A stretch of 44,859 nucleotides of DNA from Burkholderiaceae bacterium (GTDB lineage: Bacteria > Pseudomonadota > Gammaproteobacteria > Burkholderiales > Burkholderiaceae_B). Position 1 is the first letter of the stretch, and each line of letters begins with the position of its first letter. Both the position numbers and the translations under genes were made by a program. The stretch is taken from positions 1-44,859 of the forward strand of contig JAFMCG010000005.1 of NCBI GenBank assembly GCA_017857895.1, read 5' to 3'. This document shows, piece after piece, positions 7,404 through 16,754 of the stretch. The notes under the pieces are model-generated. The model was given only the letters and a program-made list of their open reading frames with translations. It was not told the origin of the DNA and made no database searches.

Positions 7404-8030
7404 ATGAAACACGCTGCTGGAAACATCTTTTTAATCACGGCACCCAGTGGTGCTGGTAAGTCCAGTTTGGTCAATGCCTTACTAAGCCAGGACCCAGCAT
7501 TGCGTTTATCAGTGTCTTGCACCACGCGAGCCCCTCGCGAGGGTGAAACGGATGGTAAGGATTACTACTTTGTCACTGAGGCTCAATTCTTGGCCATGCA
7601 AGCCGCCGATGAATTGCTCGAGTCAGCACACGTTCATGGCAATTATTACGGCACGCCTCGGGCACCAATGATTCAAGCCGTTCAAGAGGGCCAGGACATT
7701 TTGCTCGAAATTGACTGGCAAGGTGCGGCACAAGTCCGAAAACTTTTACCCAGCGTCACCGGTGTGTTTATTTTGCCACCCTCAGTGCAAGCGCTTGAAC
7801 AACGTCTCAGGGCCCGGGGCAAAGATAGTGAGGCGGTTATTGCGGCGCGAATGGCTGCCGCCGAAAGCGAAATCGCGCACGCCAAAGAATTTGAATATGT
7901 TATTATTAATCAAGAGTTTACCGACGCTTTGCAGCAACTTTCACAGATTGTTGCCAGTGCACGACTCCGGTTTTCTCGTCAGGCGATGACTCACCGAGCT
8001 TTGTTTGATGCGATGGGTCTGTCAACTTAA
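7404..8030 (+). CDS. gmk: Guanylate kinase
   Basis: Phosphorylates GMP (and dGMP) to GDP with ATP in purine nucleotide synthesis; cytoplasmic. The P-loop APSGAGKSS is near the N-terminus, followed by the GMP-binding segments [11 protein letters not shown] and DYYFV and by LLEIDWQGA; total 208 aa, the normal length. I prefer ATG 7404; a GTG at 7392 in the same frame would add four residues and neither has a clear ribosome binding site. It heads the conserved gmk-rpoZ-spoT cluster, linking supply of GDP/GTP to the (p)ppGpp enzyme encoded two genes on. Confidence 0.95.
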   Translation: MKHAAGNIFLITAPSGAGKSSLVNALLSQDPALRLSVSCTTRAPREGETDGKDYYFVTEAQFLAMQAADELLESAHVHGNYYGTPRAPMIQAVQEGQDILLEIDWQGAAQVRKLLPSVTGVFILPPSVQALEQRLRARGKDSEAVIAARMAAAESEIAHAKEFEYVIINQEFTDALQQLSQIVASARLRFSRQAMTHRALFDAMGLST

Positions 8031-8222
8031 GTTTTAGCTTTGGCTTGAACCACACGAACCCAAGTGGTTTCGCCACTGACGGGGCAACTCTCCCTGTATC
8101 ATGTGAAGCATGTGTTTGCAGTGGTTTTTTGCTTTGGGGTCACCAGCATGCCATCGCACTTGATTACCGGCTTTGAAGGTATTTTTTGTTTTGTTAATGA
8201 TTATTTTTGAATTGGATAAATA

Positions 8223-8426
8223 ATGGCGCGTATTACTGTCGAAGATTGCATCGATCACATTCCTAATCGCTTCAAAATGACCCTCGTGGCAACATACCGC
8301 GCTCGCGAGCTTGCCCAAGGCCATGCCGCACGTATCGAGACCAAAGACAAGCCAACCGTAACGGCTCTGCGTGAAATCGCAGCGGGTATGACAGGTATCG
8401 AAATGCTACGCAAGGTGCCAACTTAA
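8223..8426 (+). CDS. rpoZ: RNA polymerase omega subunit
   Basis: 67 aa, full length for the betaproteobacterial omega subunit. Starts MARITVEDC, continues with [19 protein letters not shown], the omega signature that clamps the beta' C-terminus, and ends with a short variable tail. It helps assembly and stability of RNA polymerase and forms part of a ppGpp-binding site, which fits its position 14 bases upstream of spoT. The 192-base gap after gmk suggests an extra promoter may lie there, though I see no clear consensus. Confidence 0.95.
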   Translation: MARITVEDCIDHIPNRFKMTLVATYRARELAQGHAARIETKDKPTVTALREIAAGMTGIEMLRKVPT

Positions 8427-8440
8427 CACGGTGAACAGAC

Positions 8441-10807
8441 ATGGGATTTCCGGGGCTGCGAACGGCATCATCCGGGTTGCTTTCAGCAATCAAGGTTGGT
8501 TCGCGCTTCGGAAGACGCGCCAAACCTGTCGACAAGGCAGGCAACAATAACGCAAACCACAGCGTCGAAGCCACCGATCGGGCCAGCGCGTCGGCCCAAA
8601 CATCAGCGAATGCATCGCTGAACCAACTTCAAAGCATCATTTCTGGCTACCTGAGCAAAAAGGACATTGCCAAGATCAAAGAAGCTTATCGCTTTTCTGA
8701 TCAAGCCCACCTCGGCCAATTCCGCTCTAGCGGCGAACCCTACATCACCCACCCGATCGCTGTCACTGAAATCTGTGCCGGATGGAAGCTTGACGCTGAT
8801 GCGTTAATGGCTGCGCTTCTGCATGACGTCATGGAAGATCAAGGCATTGCCAAGTCCGACTTGGCTGAACAGTTCAGCCCCGACGTGGCTGAACTGGTAG
8901 ACGGCCTGTCCAAACTCGACCGCCTAGACTTCGCGAGTAAGGCACAACAGCAGGCCGAAAGCTTTCGCAAAATGCTCTTGGCGATGGCGCGTGACCTCAG
9001 GGTCATACTGATAAAGCTCGCTGACCGCTTGCACAATATGCGCACGCTCGATGCCGTGAATCCAGAGAAACGACGTCGCATCGCCCGCGAAACACTTGAG
9101 ATTTACGCGCCAATCGCCAACCGTCTGGGTCTTAACGCTATTTTTAGAGAGCTTCAAGACCTTTGTTTTCAAGCGATGTACCCGAATCGATATAACGTTC
9201 TGAATCGGGCGGTGATGGCTGCTCGTGGCAATCGGCGCGAAGTATTAACCAAAATCTTTGATGCTGTTCGAGCTGCGCTACCGGCAGCTGGCATCGAGGC
9301 TGAAGTCTCCGGACGCGAGAAGACTCTTTTCGGCGTTTATAGCAAAATGACCGAACAGAAGAAATCATTTTCCGAAGTGCTCGATATTTATGGCTTTCGC
9401 ATCGTGGTTCATACATTGCCCGAGTGCTATCTTGCGTTAGGCATCGTGCACCAGCTCTATCGACCTGTTCCAGGTAAGTTTAAGGATTATGTCGCCATTC
9501 CCAAGGTCAACGGTTATCAATCTTTACACACCACCTTGGTTGGCCCCTTTGGCACTCCAATCGAGTTCCAATTTCGTACGCGCGAAATGCACAACGTCGC
9601 CGAGCAAGGGGTCGCTTCGCATTGGATCTACAAAACCGATGACGTCAGCCTCAGTGACATTCAGAAAAAAACCCACTCAGCGCTTCAGTCATTGCTTGAT
9701 ATACAGAGCCAAACGGGCGACTCAGGCGAGTTTTTAGAAAACGTCAAAGTCGACTTGTATCCAGATGCGGTTTACGTCTTTACCCCGAATGGCAAGATTA
9801 TTTCGTTGCCCCGAGGCGCCACACCAGTTGATTTTGCATACTCAATTCACACTGACGTTGGCAACAGGGCTGTTGCTTGTAAAGTTAATGGCGAATACGT
9901 GCCATTGCGCACGGAGTTGGCCAGTGGCGACACGATTGAAGTCATCACGTCTGAGGCCTCTAGACCAAGCGCGCAGTGGTTGAATTTTGCGCGCACGGGC
10001 AGGGCTCGATCAGAGATTCGACATTACTTGCGCACGGTTCGGTATAGCGAGTCAGTCGCCTTCGGCGAGCGACTTCTCAAGCAATCATTTCATGAGTTGA
10101 AACTCGATTTTCCCAAAGATGACGATGGCACTTGGGATAAGCTTCTTAAAGAAAGTAGTGCCAACTCTCGGGAAGAGATACTGGCTGATATTGGACTCGG
10201 TAAAAGACTGGCGGCCGTGGTGGCACGCCGCTTTACACCGCTGCACCCGCTGATCGCCACCACAGCCGCTGAGCTTGACGTCCTAAGCGCAGCACGTGCC
10301 GCTCCTATCCTCATTCAAGGCAATGAAGGGCAAGCGGTTGTTTTATCACCCTGTTGCGGCCCCTTACCTGGCGACAATATTGTGGCCGGCATCCGTGTGG
10401 GTACTGGTTTGGCAGTTCACACCGCCGACTGTCCCGTGTCTAAAAGGGCGCGGCAACGGGAACCCGAAAGATGGATTAATGTTGCTTGGGACACCAACAC
10501 AGCACGCCACTTCCCTGCCCGCATCGATATCACAGCGCTTAACGAGCGTGGTGTTCTGGGAAAAATCGCTGGTGAGATTGCGCAAGCTGACTCTAACATC
10601 ATGAACGTGAACATGAATGATGACACCAGCGAGTCATTCCTCTTGAGCTTGACGGTTCAGGTCAATGACCGGAATCATTTGGCTCGCGTCTATCGGGCGA
10701 TACGTCATGTGCCTCAAGTGCGCCGTATCGTGCGCTCTAAAGGCGCACACCACGCCAATCATCAGGCTCAAGATGGTGAGAACTCAGAAACCCACGAACG
10801 ACCTTGA
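8441..10807 (+). CDS. spoT: Bifunctional (p)ppGpp synthetase/hydrolase SpoT
   Basis: 788 aa RelA/SpoT homologue. An about 60-residue polar N-terminal extension is followed by the HD hydrolase domain with intact HDVMED (H128, D129, E132, D133), then the synthetase domain (EVSGREKTLFGVYSKM, DIYGFRIVV, DYVAIPKVNGYQSLHT). The K-F-K-D segment at 346-349 is basic as in bifunctional Rel/SpoT enzymes, unlike the acidic motif of RelA. TGS (about 438-503) and the zinc-finger-like region (CCGPLPGDNI at 638-647 with H660 and C664) follow, and an ACT domain closes the protein (about 691-768). All catalytic parts are present, so it should both make and degrade (p)ppGpp. A convergent amidase gene ends two bases after its stop. 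Confidence 0.95.
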   Translation: MGFPGLRTASSGLLSAIKVGSRFGRRAKPVDKAGNNNANHSVEATDRASASAQTSANASLNQLQSIISGYLSKKDIAKIKEAYRFSDQAHLGQFRSSGEPYITHPIAVTEICAGWKLDADALMAALLHDVMEDQGIAKSDLAEQFSPDVAELVDGLSKLDRLDFASKAQQQAESFRKMLLAMARDLRVILIKLADRLHNMRTLDAVNPEKRRRIARETLEIYAPIANRLGLNAIFRELQDLCFQAMYPNRYNVLNRAVMAARGNRREVLTKIFDAVRAALPAAGIEAEVSGREKTLFGVYSKMTEQKKSFSEVLDIYGFRIVVHTLPECYLALGIVHQLYRPVPGKFKDYVAIPKVNGYQSLHTTLVGPFGTPIEFQFRTREMHNVAEQGVASHWIYKTDDVSLSDIQKKTHSALQSLLDIQSQTGDSGEFLENVKVDLYPDAVYVFTPNGKIISLPRGATPVDFAYSIHTDVGNRAVACKVNGEYVPLRTELASGDTIEVITSEASRPSAQWLNFARTGRARSEIRHYLRTVRYSESVAFGERLLKQSFHELKLDFPKDDDGTWDKLLKESSANSREEILADIGLGKRLAAVVARRFTPLHPLIATTAAELDVLSAARAAPILIQGNEGQAVVLSPCCGPLPGDNIVAGIRVGTGLAVHTADCPVSKRARQREPERWINVAWDTNTARHFPARIDITALNERGVLGKIAGEIAQADSNIMNVNMNDDTSESFLLSLTVQVNDRNHLARVYRAIRHVPQVRRIVRSKGAHHANHQAQDGENSETHERP

Positions 10808-10809
10808 GC

Positions 10810-12165
10810 CTACTGATTGGTCAGTGCAGACTCACACGACTGAGCAAGTGACAACAAACGTTCATCCTCACTAGCGATAGCGGAAAGCATCAAACCAACG
10901 GGTGCCTCACCGGGCTTATGACATGGCAAGCTAATCGAACAGCCATCCAGAAAATTAATCACACTCGGGTTACGTAAAACCAATAGATTGGTTTGTGCGT
11001 AGACCTCGTCACTGGCCATTAAAGGCGACAGTTCTGGCGGCACCACTGGCACGGTGGGCATGATTAGGGCATCGAAACCGCTGATTTTTTGACTGACACG
11101 TTCAATCCAATCACGCCGCTTAAGCACCAAAGACTGGTGATCAGCAACGCTTATCTGCTGCCCACGCCGGATTCGGCCAGCCACCCTAGGGTCATACCGA
11201 TCGCCTGACTTGGCAAGCCATTCCTGATGCAAAGCCCAAGACTCTACCGCCGTTAAGCCACCGGCCGCATTGATCGTGGCCAACTGACTAAGTTCGGGTA
11301 GGTCTATGGCCTCAATACGTGCACCAGCGTTGACCAATATTTGGCAGGCCGCCTCGTAAGTGCGCGCAACCGTGGCATCCATGCCCTCTAGAACGAGCTG
11401 ATTGGGCTGCGCAAATACCCGCCCCTTTAAAACAGCTGAGCCCAGCGGTGCTGAGAGCCGTTCGGGCGTACCCGCCATCACAGCATCAAGCCAGTAACAG
11501 CAGTTCACAGAGCGGGCCAGCGGCCCAATAGAGTCTAATGACGTTGATAGTGGCAACGCACCTTGCAATGAGACACGACGTGCCGTTGGCTTGAATCCTG
11601 TTAAACCACAGAAGGCTGACGGAATACGAACCGAACCACCAGTGTCAGTGCCCACCGCTGCAACGGCCATACCGTCGCTCACCGCGACGGCCGAGCCGCT
11701 CGATGAGCCACCAGCCACACGCTCTGTTGCGCGATCCCAAGGCGATAGCGGTGTGCCGTAGTGAGGGTTGATACCCAAACCCGAATAGGCAAACTCTGTC
11801 ATGTTGGTCAAACCCAAAACAACGGCGCCGGCTTGCTTTAAACGCTGCACGGCCATCGCATCACTGTTAGCAACAGGAGCATCGGCTAGCGCCACAGAGC
11901 CAGCACGGGTGGTGAAGCCTTCAATATCAAATAAGTCTTTAACGGCGATGGGCACGCCATCAATGGGCGAAAGCGCAACGCCCTTAGACCACCGCTTGTC
12001 AGCCGCTAGCGCCGCTGATAGCGCCTGCTCGCGAAAAATTCGAGTGAAGACTGTATCGCCTGTGATCTCGATTCGCTCAAGCATGATGGCTGTCAATTCG
12101 GTGCTTGTTAATTGGCCCGTGTGTTGGGCCTTAGACCATTGTGCGAGTGTGAGATCAGTTTGCAA
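10810..12165 (-). CDS. Amidase signature family hydrolase
   Basis: 451 aa amidase of the Ser-cisSer-Lys type. Catalytic Lys76 sits in IAVKDLFD; the Gly/Ser-rich signature GGSSSGSA (152-159) supplies the cis-Ser and GTDTGGSVRIPS the nucleophile Ser178. The family includes GatA, allophanate hydrolase, AtzE and many amidases for small amides. GatA is normally next to gatB/gatC, which are not here, and no transporter or urease neighbour gives a substrate clue. No signal peptide, so cytoplasmic. It is followed tail-to-tail by spoT with a two-base gap and no visible terminator. Confidence 0.88.
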   Translation of the reverse strand: MQTDLTLAQWSKAQHTGQLTSTELTAIMLERIEITGDTVFTRIFREQALSAALAADKRWSKGVALSPIDGVPIAVKDLFDIEGFTTRAGSVALADAPVANSDAMAVQRLKQAGAVVLGLTNMTEFAYSGLGINPHYGTPLSPWDRATERVAGGSSSGSAVAVSDGMAVAAVGTDTGGSVRIPSAFCGLTGFKPTARRVSLQGALPLSTSLDSIGPLARSVNCCYWLDAVMAGTPERLSAPLGSAVLKGRVFAQPNQLVLEGMDATVARTYEAACQILVNAGARIEAIDLPELSQLATINAAGGLTAVESWALHQEWLAKSGDRYDPRVAGRIRRGQQISVADHQSLVLKRRDWIERVSQKISGFDALIMPTVPVVPPELSPLMASDEVYAQTNLLVLRNPSVINFLDGCSISLPCHKPGEAPVGLMLSAIASEDERLLSLAQSCESALTNQ

Positions 12166-12292
12166 GATGCGATACCTGAGTATGGGTGACTAAAGTGTGT
12201 GTATCACCATACCAAAAAAACAAGCCCTCATCGCACGATTGGCTCTTTTTCTTGGCTGTCGCTGCGCAGTGAAACAACCCACACCACTGGCT

Positions 12293-13006
12293 TTAAGTCA
12301 TCACTGACGTCTCAGGCAAGATCAATCGACCGGCTTGAATTTCTAAGGACCGCTCACAGCGCGCAGCCAAGTGTCCGTCGTGTGTCACAAGCACAAGGGT
12401 CGTGCCGTTGTCTCGGTGCAGTTGAAACATCAAATCAATGATGCGACCGCCTGTCACCACGTCCAAACTACCCGTGGGTTCATCGGCAAACAAAATCGCT
12501 GGGCGGCTGATAAACGCTCGCGCGATTGAAACGCGCTGCTGCTCGCCACCGGACAGTGTTGAGGGATAGTGATTGAATCGATGCTCTAACCCAACTTGTG
12601 CCAGTGCGACTTTGGCCGGTTCAAGCGCCGATTTGCCAGCCAACTCCAAGGGCAACATGACGTTTTCAAGGGCAGTTAAGTTGGCCAAAAGTTGAAATGA
12701 CTGAAACACAAAACCAACGTGCGCCGCCCTAAAGCGCGCGCGACCATCCTCGCTTAGCGCAGATATGTTTTCGCTAAGCAAATGCACCGAGCCCGTGCTG
12801 GGAACATCTAGGCCTGCCAACAGTCCAAGCAGTGTTGACTTTCCAGACCCAGAGGCACCCGTGATCGATACAGACTCACCCCGAGCCACACCAAAACTGA
12901 TATCGTCTAGGATCGTCAGTTCGCCGCCGGCATCAGATACGCGCTTGGTCAAGCCAGCGACTTCGATAGCCAGACCCTTATTTGCATGTTTTGTCTCATT
13001 CATCAT
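12293..13006 (-). CDS. ybbA: ABC transporter ATP-binding protein, YbbA/LolD-like
   Basis: 237 aa ATPase of the MacB/LolD/YbbA group. Walker A is GASGSGKST, the ABC signature LSGGEQQR and Walker [10 protein letters not shown], with a Q-loop FQSF; all intact. Its divergent partner is tesA, the arrangement seen in E. coli, where ybbA is followed by the permease gene ybbP. Here no permease follows: the next minus-strand gene is the amidase, so the membrane partner must be encoded elsewhere or be absent. Its ATG (13004-13006) overlaps that of tesA on the other strand. In E. coli this ATPase is linked to TesA by position only, and the transported substrate is unknown. Confidence 0.85.
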   Translation of the reverse strand: MMNETKHANKGLAIEVAGLTKRVSDAGGELTILDDISFGVARGESVSITGASGSGKSTLLGLLAGLDVPSTGSVHLLSENISALSEDGRARFRAAHVGFVFQSFQLLANLTALENVMLPLELAGKSALEPAKVALAQVGLEHRFNHYPSTLSGGEQQRVSIARAFISRPAILFADEPTGSLDVVTGGRIIDLMFQLHRDNGTTLVLVTHDGHLAARCERSLEIQAGRLILPETSVMT

Positions 13007-13739
13007 GAAACCATTGTCTCACGAGTCAACCTCACCTCAATCAAATTTTCTACCGCGCTTTGGTGGCATTTGGCAGGGATTGGCGCTTGTCATTTTGATG
13101 ACGACCCATCTGCTATTGAGCCCTACTTTACAAGCGGCACAACCTCTGAATGCACCCCAAGCGTCTGGCACAATCCTTGTCTTGGGAGATAGCTTGTCAT
13201 CGGAATATGGCATTCGACGCAACAGCGGCTGGGTGCAGTTGTTACGCGAGCGGTTGGCTCAGCACAACCCAACGCCACCGACAATTATCAATGCCAGCAT
13301 CAGTGGCGACACGACGAGCTCCGGGCTCACGCGTTTACCGGCGCTATTGGCCAAACAAAAGCCTGATATTGTTATTGTTGAGCTCGGGGGTAACGATGCC
13401 CTGCGCGGCCTGTCGTTAGACATGACTCGCCAAAATTTACTTGAAATGATTGAACTCTCAAAGTCGATGGGCGCCACTGTCGTTTTGGCTGGTATGCAGA
13501 TCCCCGCCAATTACGGACCGGCTTACACCAAAAAATTTCGTGATTTATTCCCAGCACTCGCCGCCCAGACTGGCGCGAAATTGATACCGTTCTTATTGGC
13601 AGGCCTTGAGACAGACCGTAACTTATTTATTGCCGATGGCATCCATCCGGCTGAACACGCCCAGCCGTTGCTTTTAGAAAATGTTTGGGCTGTTTTAGAG
13701 CCCACACTGAAAGCGCAGGCAGCAATAAAAACAAATTGA
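13005..13739 (+). CDS. tesA: Lysophospholipase/arylesterase TesA-like (SGNH hydrolase)
   Basis: 244 aa periplasmic thioesterase I/lysophospholipase L1 type enzyme. A hydrophobic stretch (about residues 22-40, GLALVILMTTHLLLSP) ending near LQAA is the likely signal peptide, after an unusually long polar N-terminus. SGNH blocks: GDSLS with Ser63, SGDTTSSG, GGND and DGIHP with the Asp/His pair. TesA enzymes hydrolyse acyl esters and thioesters of lipids and peptides. I chose ATG 13005; a later ATG at 13098 would leave only a short signal sequence. The start codon overlaps that of divergent ybbA. A hairpin follows at 13786-13820. Confidence 0.87.
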   Translation: MKPLSHESTSPQSNFLPRFGGIWQGLALVILMTTHLLLSPTLQAAQPLNAPQASGTILVLGDSLSSEYGIRRNSGWVQLLRERLAQHNPTPPTIINASISGDTTSSGLTRLPALLAKQKPDIVIVELGGNDALRGLSLDMTRQNLLEMIELSKSMGATVVLAGMQIPANYGPAYTKKFRDLFPALAAQTGAKLIPFLLAGLETDRNLFIADGIHPAEHAQPLLLENVWAVLEPTLKAQAAIKTN

Positions 13740-13785
13740 ATCGTGCTTTAACCTGATGACGTGAACGGTGACCGTGGATTAACTG

Positions 13786-13820
13786 GCGCCAAGGCTAGCG
13801 CAAAACGTCAGCCTTGGCGC
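13786..13820. terminator. Probable bidirectional terminator between tesA and ppiD
   Basis: Perfect 11-bp inverted repeat GCGCCAAGGCT (13786-13796) and AGCCTTGGCGC (13810-13820) with a 13-base loop, lying between two convergent genes. The flanks are only moderately T-rich (TTGATTATT on the plus side, TTAATCC-type on the other strand), so efficiency is uncertain. Confidence 0.6.
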
Positions 13821-13824
13821 TTGA

Positions 13825-15777
13825 TTATTGGATGGGGTCAGCAGTCAGTAACGACTGTGCATCGGGCAGTATTTGCGTGTCGTACTGCGAGCGCAATACT
13901 TGCAAAGCGCCCCGCTCTTCAGCCAGCCCCCAAGCTTGGGCCAACTGTTGGCGAATTTGGTCAATTTGCTCAGGCGGCAAACTTTCACCAGCGGTGACGG
14001 CTTGAACATTTAGCAGACTGAAACCGATTTGCGTGTCAACACCAATGACTGATGGTACTTTGTCAGCGGCCAGTCGCATGACCGCCCCAAGCTCAGCTGG
14101 CAAAAGATTTCGCGAGTCGCGACGTGATACCACCTCAGCAGGACCAAATCCCTCTGGTGCCTTGGTTTCGCTCGCGACCAACAGCGCCGCCTGACCACTC
14201 TCTCGGGCCAAAGCCAGTGCACGCTCTTGCGTCAATGTTTCGCGAATACGCGTTGACAATTGCTCTAGCGATGGTTCGTACGAAGGCTTGGTATTTTGCA
14301 CACGTAGCGCCACAATCAAACCAGGCGAAATTTCGATAGGCCCCGAGTTAAACCGATCGGTTAACACATCAGGTGAGAAGGCAGTTTGCAACACGCGCGG
14401 CTGATTCAAGATATCTTGGGCACCAGCAGACAATGGCGCATCACGCTTAAAGAATTCATCAGAGATCAATCCTTGACGTGACAAACCCTGCGCTTTTTGC
14501 AATGGCAAATCAAGCTGCTGCGCAATAGGCGCAAGCGCCTCGCGCTGGTCATAAACCGCGCTCGTTAATTCGGTGGCCAAGTCAGCGAACCGCGCTGCCG
14601 CCATTTGTTGTTTGATTTCAGCAACCACCTCTTCGCGCACGTCTGCTAGCGGTTTGATGCTTGGCGCCTGAATGTCAGTTACTTTCAGAACATGAAAACC
14701 AAATGGGCTTTCAACGGCTCCAGAGATCTGGTCTTTGGGTAACTCAAATACCGCCGCCTCTACCTCAGGCACTAGGGTGTCTTTCACAATCCAACCCAAA
14801 TCACCACCCTGGGCAGATGAGCCTGGATCTTGTGATCGCTCTTTTGCCAAAGCTTCAAAGCGCGATGGGTCGGCTTTAATTTGCTCAGCCAGCGATTGGG
14901 CTTGGGCTTGAGCCGCTGCCTTGACTTCAGCATTTGCACTGACAGGCACTTCTAACAGAATATGACTGACCCGGCGGCGCTCAGGCTGACCATACCGGCC
15001 TTGGTTTTGTTGATAAAACGATTCAATTTCGGTTTCTGGAACAGTAATGCCTTTTGAGGCCGCTGCCTCGTCGAGCACGATGTACTGCATATCAACACTC
15101 TCTGGTTGACGCAGCCGCGTGACATTATCACCGTACCATTTTTCGATCTCGGCCTCTGTAATCGTAACGTCTGCCGTGTACGCGCTGGCATCAAAGCGAC
15201 GAATGGACACTGTTCTCTGCTCAGTCAAGCCATTGACGATCTGTGTCATCACCGCTTGCGGTGGTTGCGCCGTTGCACCAACAGGTCCGAGGACTTGAGC
15301 CATGATCAAGTCACGACGTAAACCCATTTCAAAACCGGCAGGTGTCATACCCTGCCCTGCCAAAACTTGACGGTACCGTTGCGGCGAGAAAACGCCATTT
15401 TCTTGAACGGCAGGAATGTTTGCGATGGCATCACGCAAAGCTTCATCTGATACCGTGTAGCGACCCGAAATGGCGGCTGTCGCAATCACACGTTGATCAA
15501 TGATTTCATTAAGCACGCGCTCTCGAAACGCGGGTGTGTCTATCGCTTGCGCATCAAAACTTGCGCCAAGCACAGACCTCATTTGCTCAAGTTGTGCACG
15601 TCTGGCGGCATTAAATTCTGGCTCGGTAATTGGCTCACCATTAACTTGCGCAAGCGCTTTATCGCGCGACATGAAGCCGGTGTAACCTTCGATACCAAAA
15701 AATGCGAATGCTGGTACCACAAGTACCAACAAAACCAGCATCATGATGCGGCGCTGACTACGAATGAAATCAAACAT
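13825..15777 (-). CDS. ppiD: Peptidyl-prolyl isomerase/chaperone PpiD
   Basis: 650 aa inner-membrane-anchored periplasmic folding factor. An N-terminal cytoplasmic stub (FIRSQRR) and a single membrane helix (about 12-28) are followed by a SurA-N-like chaperone region (about 40-200) and a parvulin domain at about 268-368 (RRVSHILLEV, then GGDLGWIVK and FGFHVLKV). A long C-terminal chaperone segment with a second degenerate region follows. PpiD assists newly translocated proteins at the SecYEG exit. The length agrees with the family (about 620-650 aa). It seems monocistronic: the neighbour upstream is divergent rlmJ and the downstream neighbour tesA is convergent across a hairpin. Confidence 0.93.
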   Translation of the reverse strand: MFDFIRSQRRIMMLVLLVLVVPAFAFFGIEGYTGFMSRDKALAQVNGEPITEPEFNAARRAQLEQMRSVLGASFDAQAIDTPAFRERVLNEIIDQRVIATAAISGRYTVSDEALRDAIANIPAVQENGVFSPQRYRQVLAGQGMTPAGFEMGLRRDLIMAQVLGPVGATAQPPQAVMTQIVNGLTEQRTVSIRRFDASAYTADVTITEAEIEKWYGDNVTRLRQPESVDMQYIVLDEAAASKGITVPETEIESFYQQNQGRYGQPERRRVSHILLEVPVSANAEVKAAAQAQAQSLAEQIKADPSRFEALAKERSQDPGSSAQGGDLGWIVKDTLVPEVEAAVFELPKDQISGAVESPFGFHVLKVTDIQAPSIKPLADVREEVVAEIKQQMAAARFADLATELTSAVYDQREALAPIAQQLDLPLQKAQGLSRQGLISDEFFKRDAPLSAGAQDILNQPRVLQTAFSPDVLTDRFNSGPIEISPGLIVALRVQNTKPSYEPSLEQLSTRIRETLTQERALALARESGQAALLVASETKAPEGFGPAEVVSRRDSRNLLPAELGAVMRLAADKVPSVIGVDTQIGFSLLNVQAVTAGESLPPEQIDQIRQQLAQAWGLAEERGALQVLRSQYDTQILPDAQSLLTADPIQ

Positions 15778-15881
15778 AAAAGTGGCTCATAACCCAAGGG
15801 TAAACGTCGCTGAGTGTACCATTGCAGTTGACAGCAGCGGCTTGAATCCACGACCAAAGCGCTGCCACTGGAGATTCAAAA

Positions 15882-16754
15882 TTGTTTAGTTACCGACACG
15901 GCTTTCACGCGGGCAACCACGCCGACATTCTGAAACACATGCTGTTTTTAGAAGTTATTGCCCATTTCCAGCAAAAAGACGCTGGTTTTTGGGTGGTCGA
16001 CACCCACGCAGGCGCCGGACTTTACGACTTAAGCGGTGTTTGGGCCAACAAACGCGCCGAATATCAGGACGGTATCGCTCGTTTATGGGGCTTGAGTGAT
16101 GTCCCACCCATGGTCAAACGCTACAAAGAAGCTATCACCAAACTTAACCCTGACAACACCTTGACGCTCTACCCTGGCTCACCGTGGCTGGCGCTACAAG
16201 GCCTGCGCAAGCAAGACAAAGTCAAATTATATGAACACCTGAGCGCCGAATTTGACGTTTTGCGTAAAAACTTATCGCAATACCCAGGATTGCCGCCTAG
16301 ATCGGTGACTGCCGAACAGCACGATGGTTATGCGGGCTTGAAGTCAATTTTGCCACCAGCCTCCAAACGCGCCGTGACCCTAATCGATCCATCATACGAG
16401 GACAAACGCGACTATCGATTTGTGGCCGAAGCCATGACACAAGCCATTCAGCGCTTTCCAACCGGTTGTTATCTGATTTGGTATCCGCGGGTCAATCGCC
16501 GTGAGGTTGAGCAATTGGTGCGCCAACTCAAGCGCCTAAAGTCCCTTCAACCGTTAACTTGGCTGGACGTCAACATGACCGTTTGCAAAGCGCCACCCGA
16601 TGGTCACGGCCTTTTCGGCTCAGGCATGTTTATCGTTAACCCACCCTTTCGTCTGGGTCAGCAAATCCGTGAAACTTTGCCGTGGTTAACCCCCATTTTG
16701 GCGCAAGACGCCACTGCGCGTTGGGAACTTGAAGCAGGCACTAGCCCAAGCTAA
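15882..16754 (+). CDS. rlmJ: 23S rRNA (adenine2030-N6)-methyltransferase RlmJ, TTG start
   Basis: Methylates A2030 of 23S rRNA using SAM; 290 aa. The family N-terminus (usually MLSYRHxFHAGNHADV) is matched by MFSYRHGFHAGNHADI, which requires a TTG initiator at 15882; GGAG at 15870-15873 with an 8-base spacer supports it, and no ATG lies nearby. The SAM-binding segment DTHAGAGLYD is near residue 40. The catalytic motif is DPSYE (from D169), a change from the usual DPPYE. Its stop overlaps the stop of the convergent pseudouridine synthase gene by four bases (16751-16754). Confidence 0.92.
   Translation: MFSYRHGFHAGNHADILKHMLFLEVIAHFQQKDAGFWVVDTHAGAGLYDLSGVWANKRAEYQDGIARLWGLSDVPPMVKRYKEAITKLNPDNTLTLYPGSPWLALQGLRKQDKVKLYEHLSAEFDVLRKNLSQYPGLPPRSVTAEQHDGYAGLKSILPPASKRAVTLIDPSYEDKRDYRFVAEAMTQAIQRFPTGCYLIWYPRVNRREVEQLVRQLKRLKSLQPLTWLDVNMTVCKAPPDGHGLFGSGMFIVNPPFRLGQQIRETLPWLTPILAQDATARWELEAGTSPS

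Noticed and set aside
8061-8075. AGTGG/CCACT hairpin after gmk as a terminator
   Set aside because: Only a 5-bp stem and no T-run follows; gmk, rpoZ and spoT are likely at least partly co-transcribed.
12765-13004. Longer N-terminus for tesA using the frame open from 12765
   Set aside because: The extra 80 codons lie antisense within ybbA, have no relation to the family and would bury the signal peptide.
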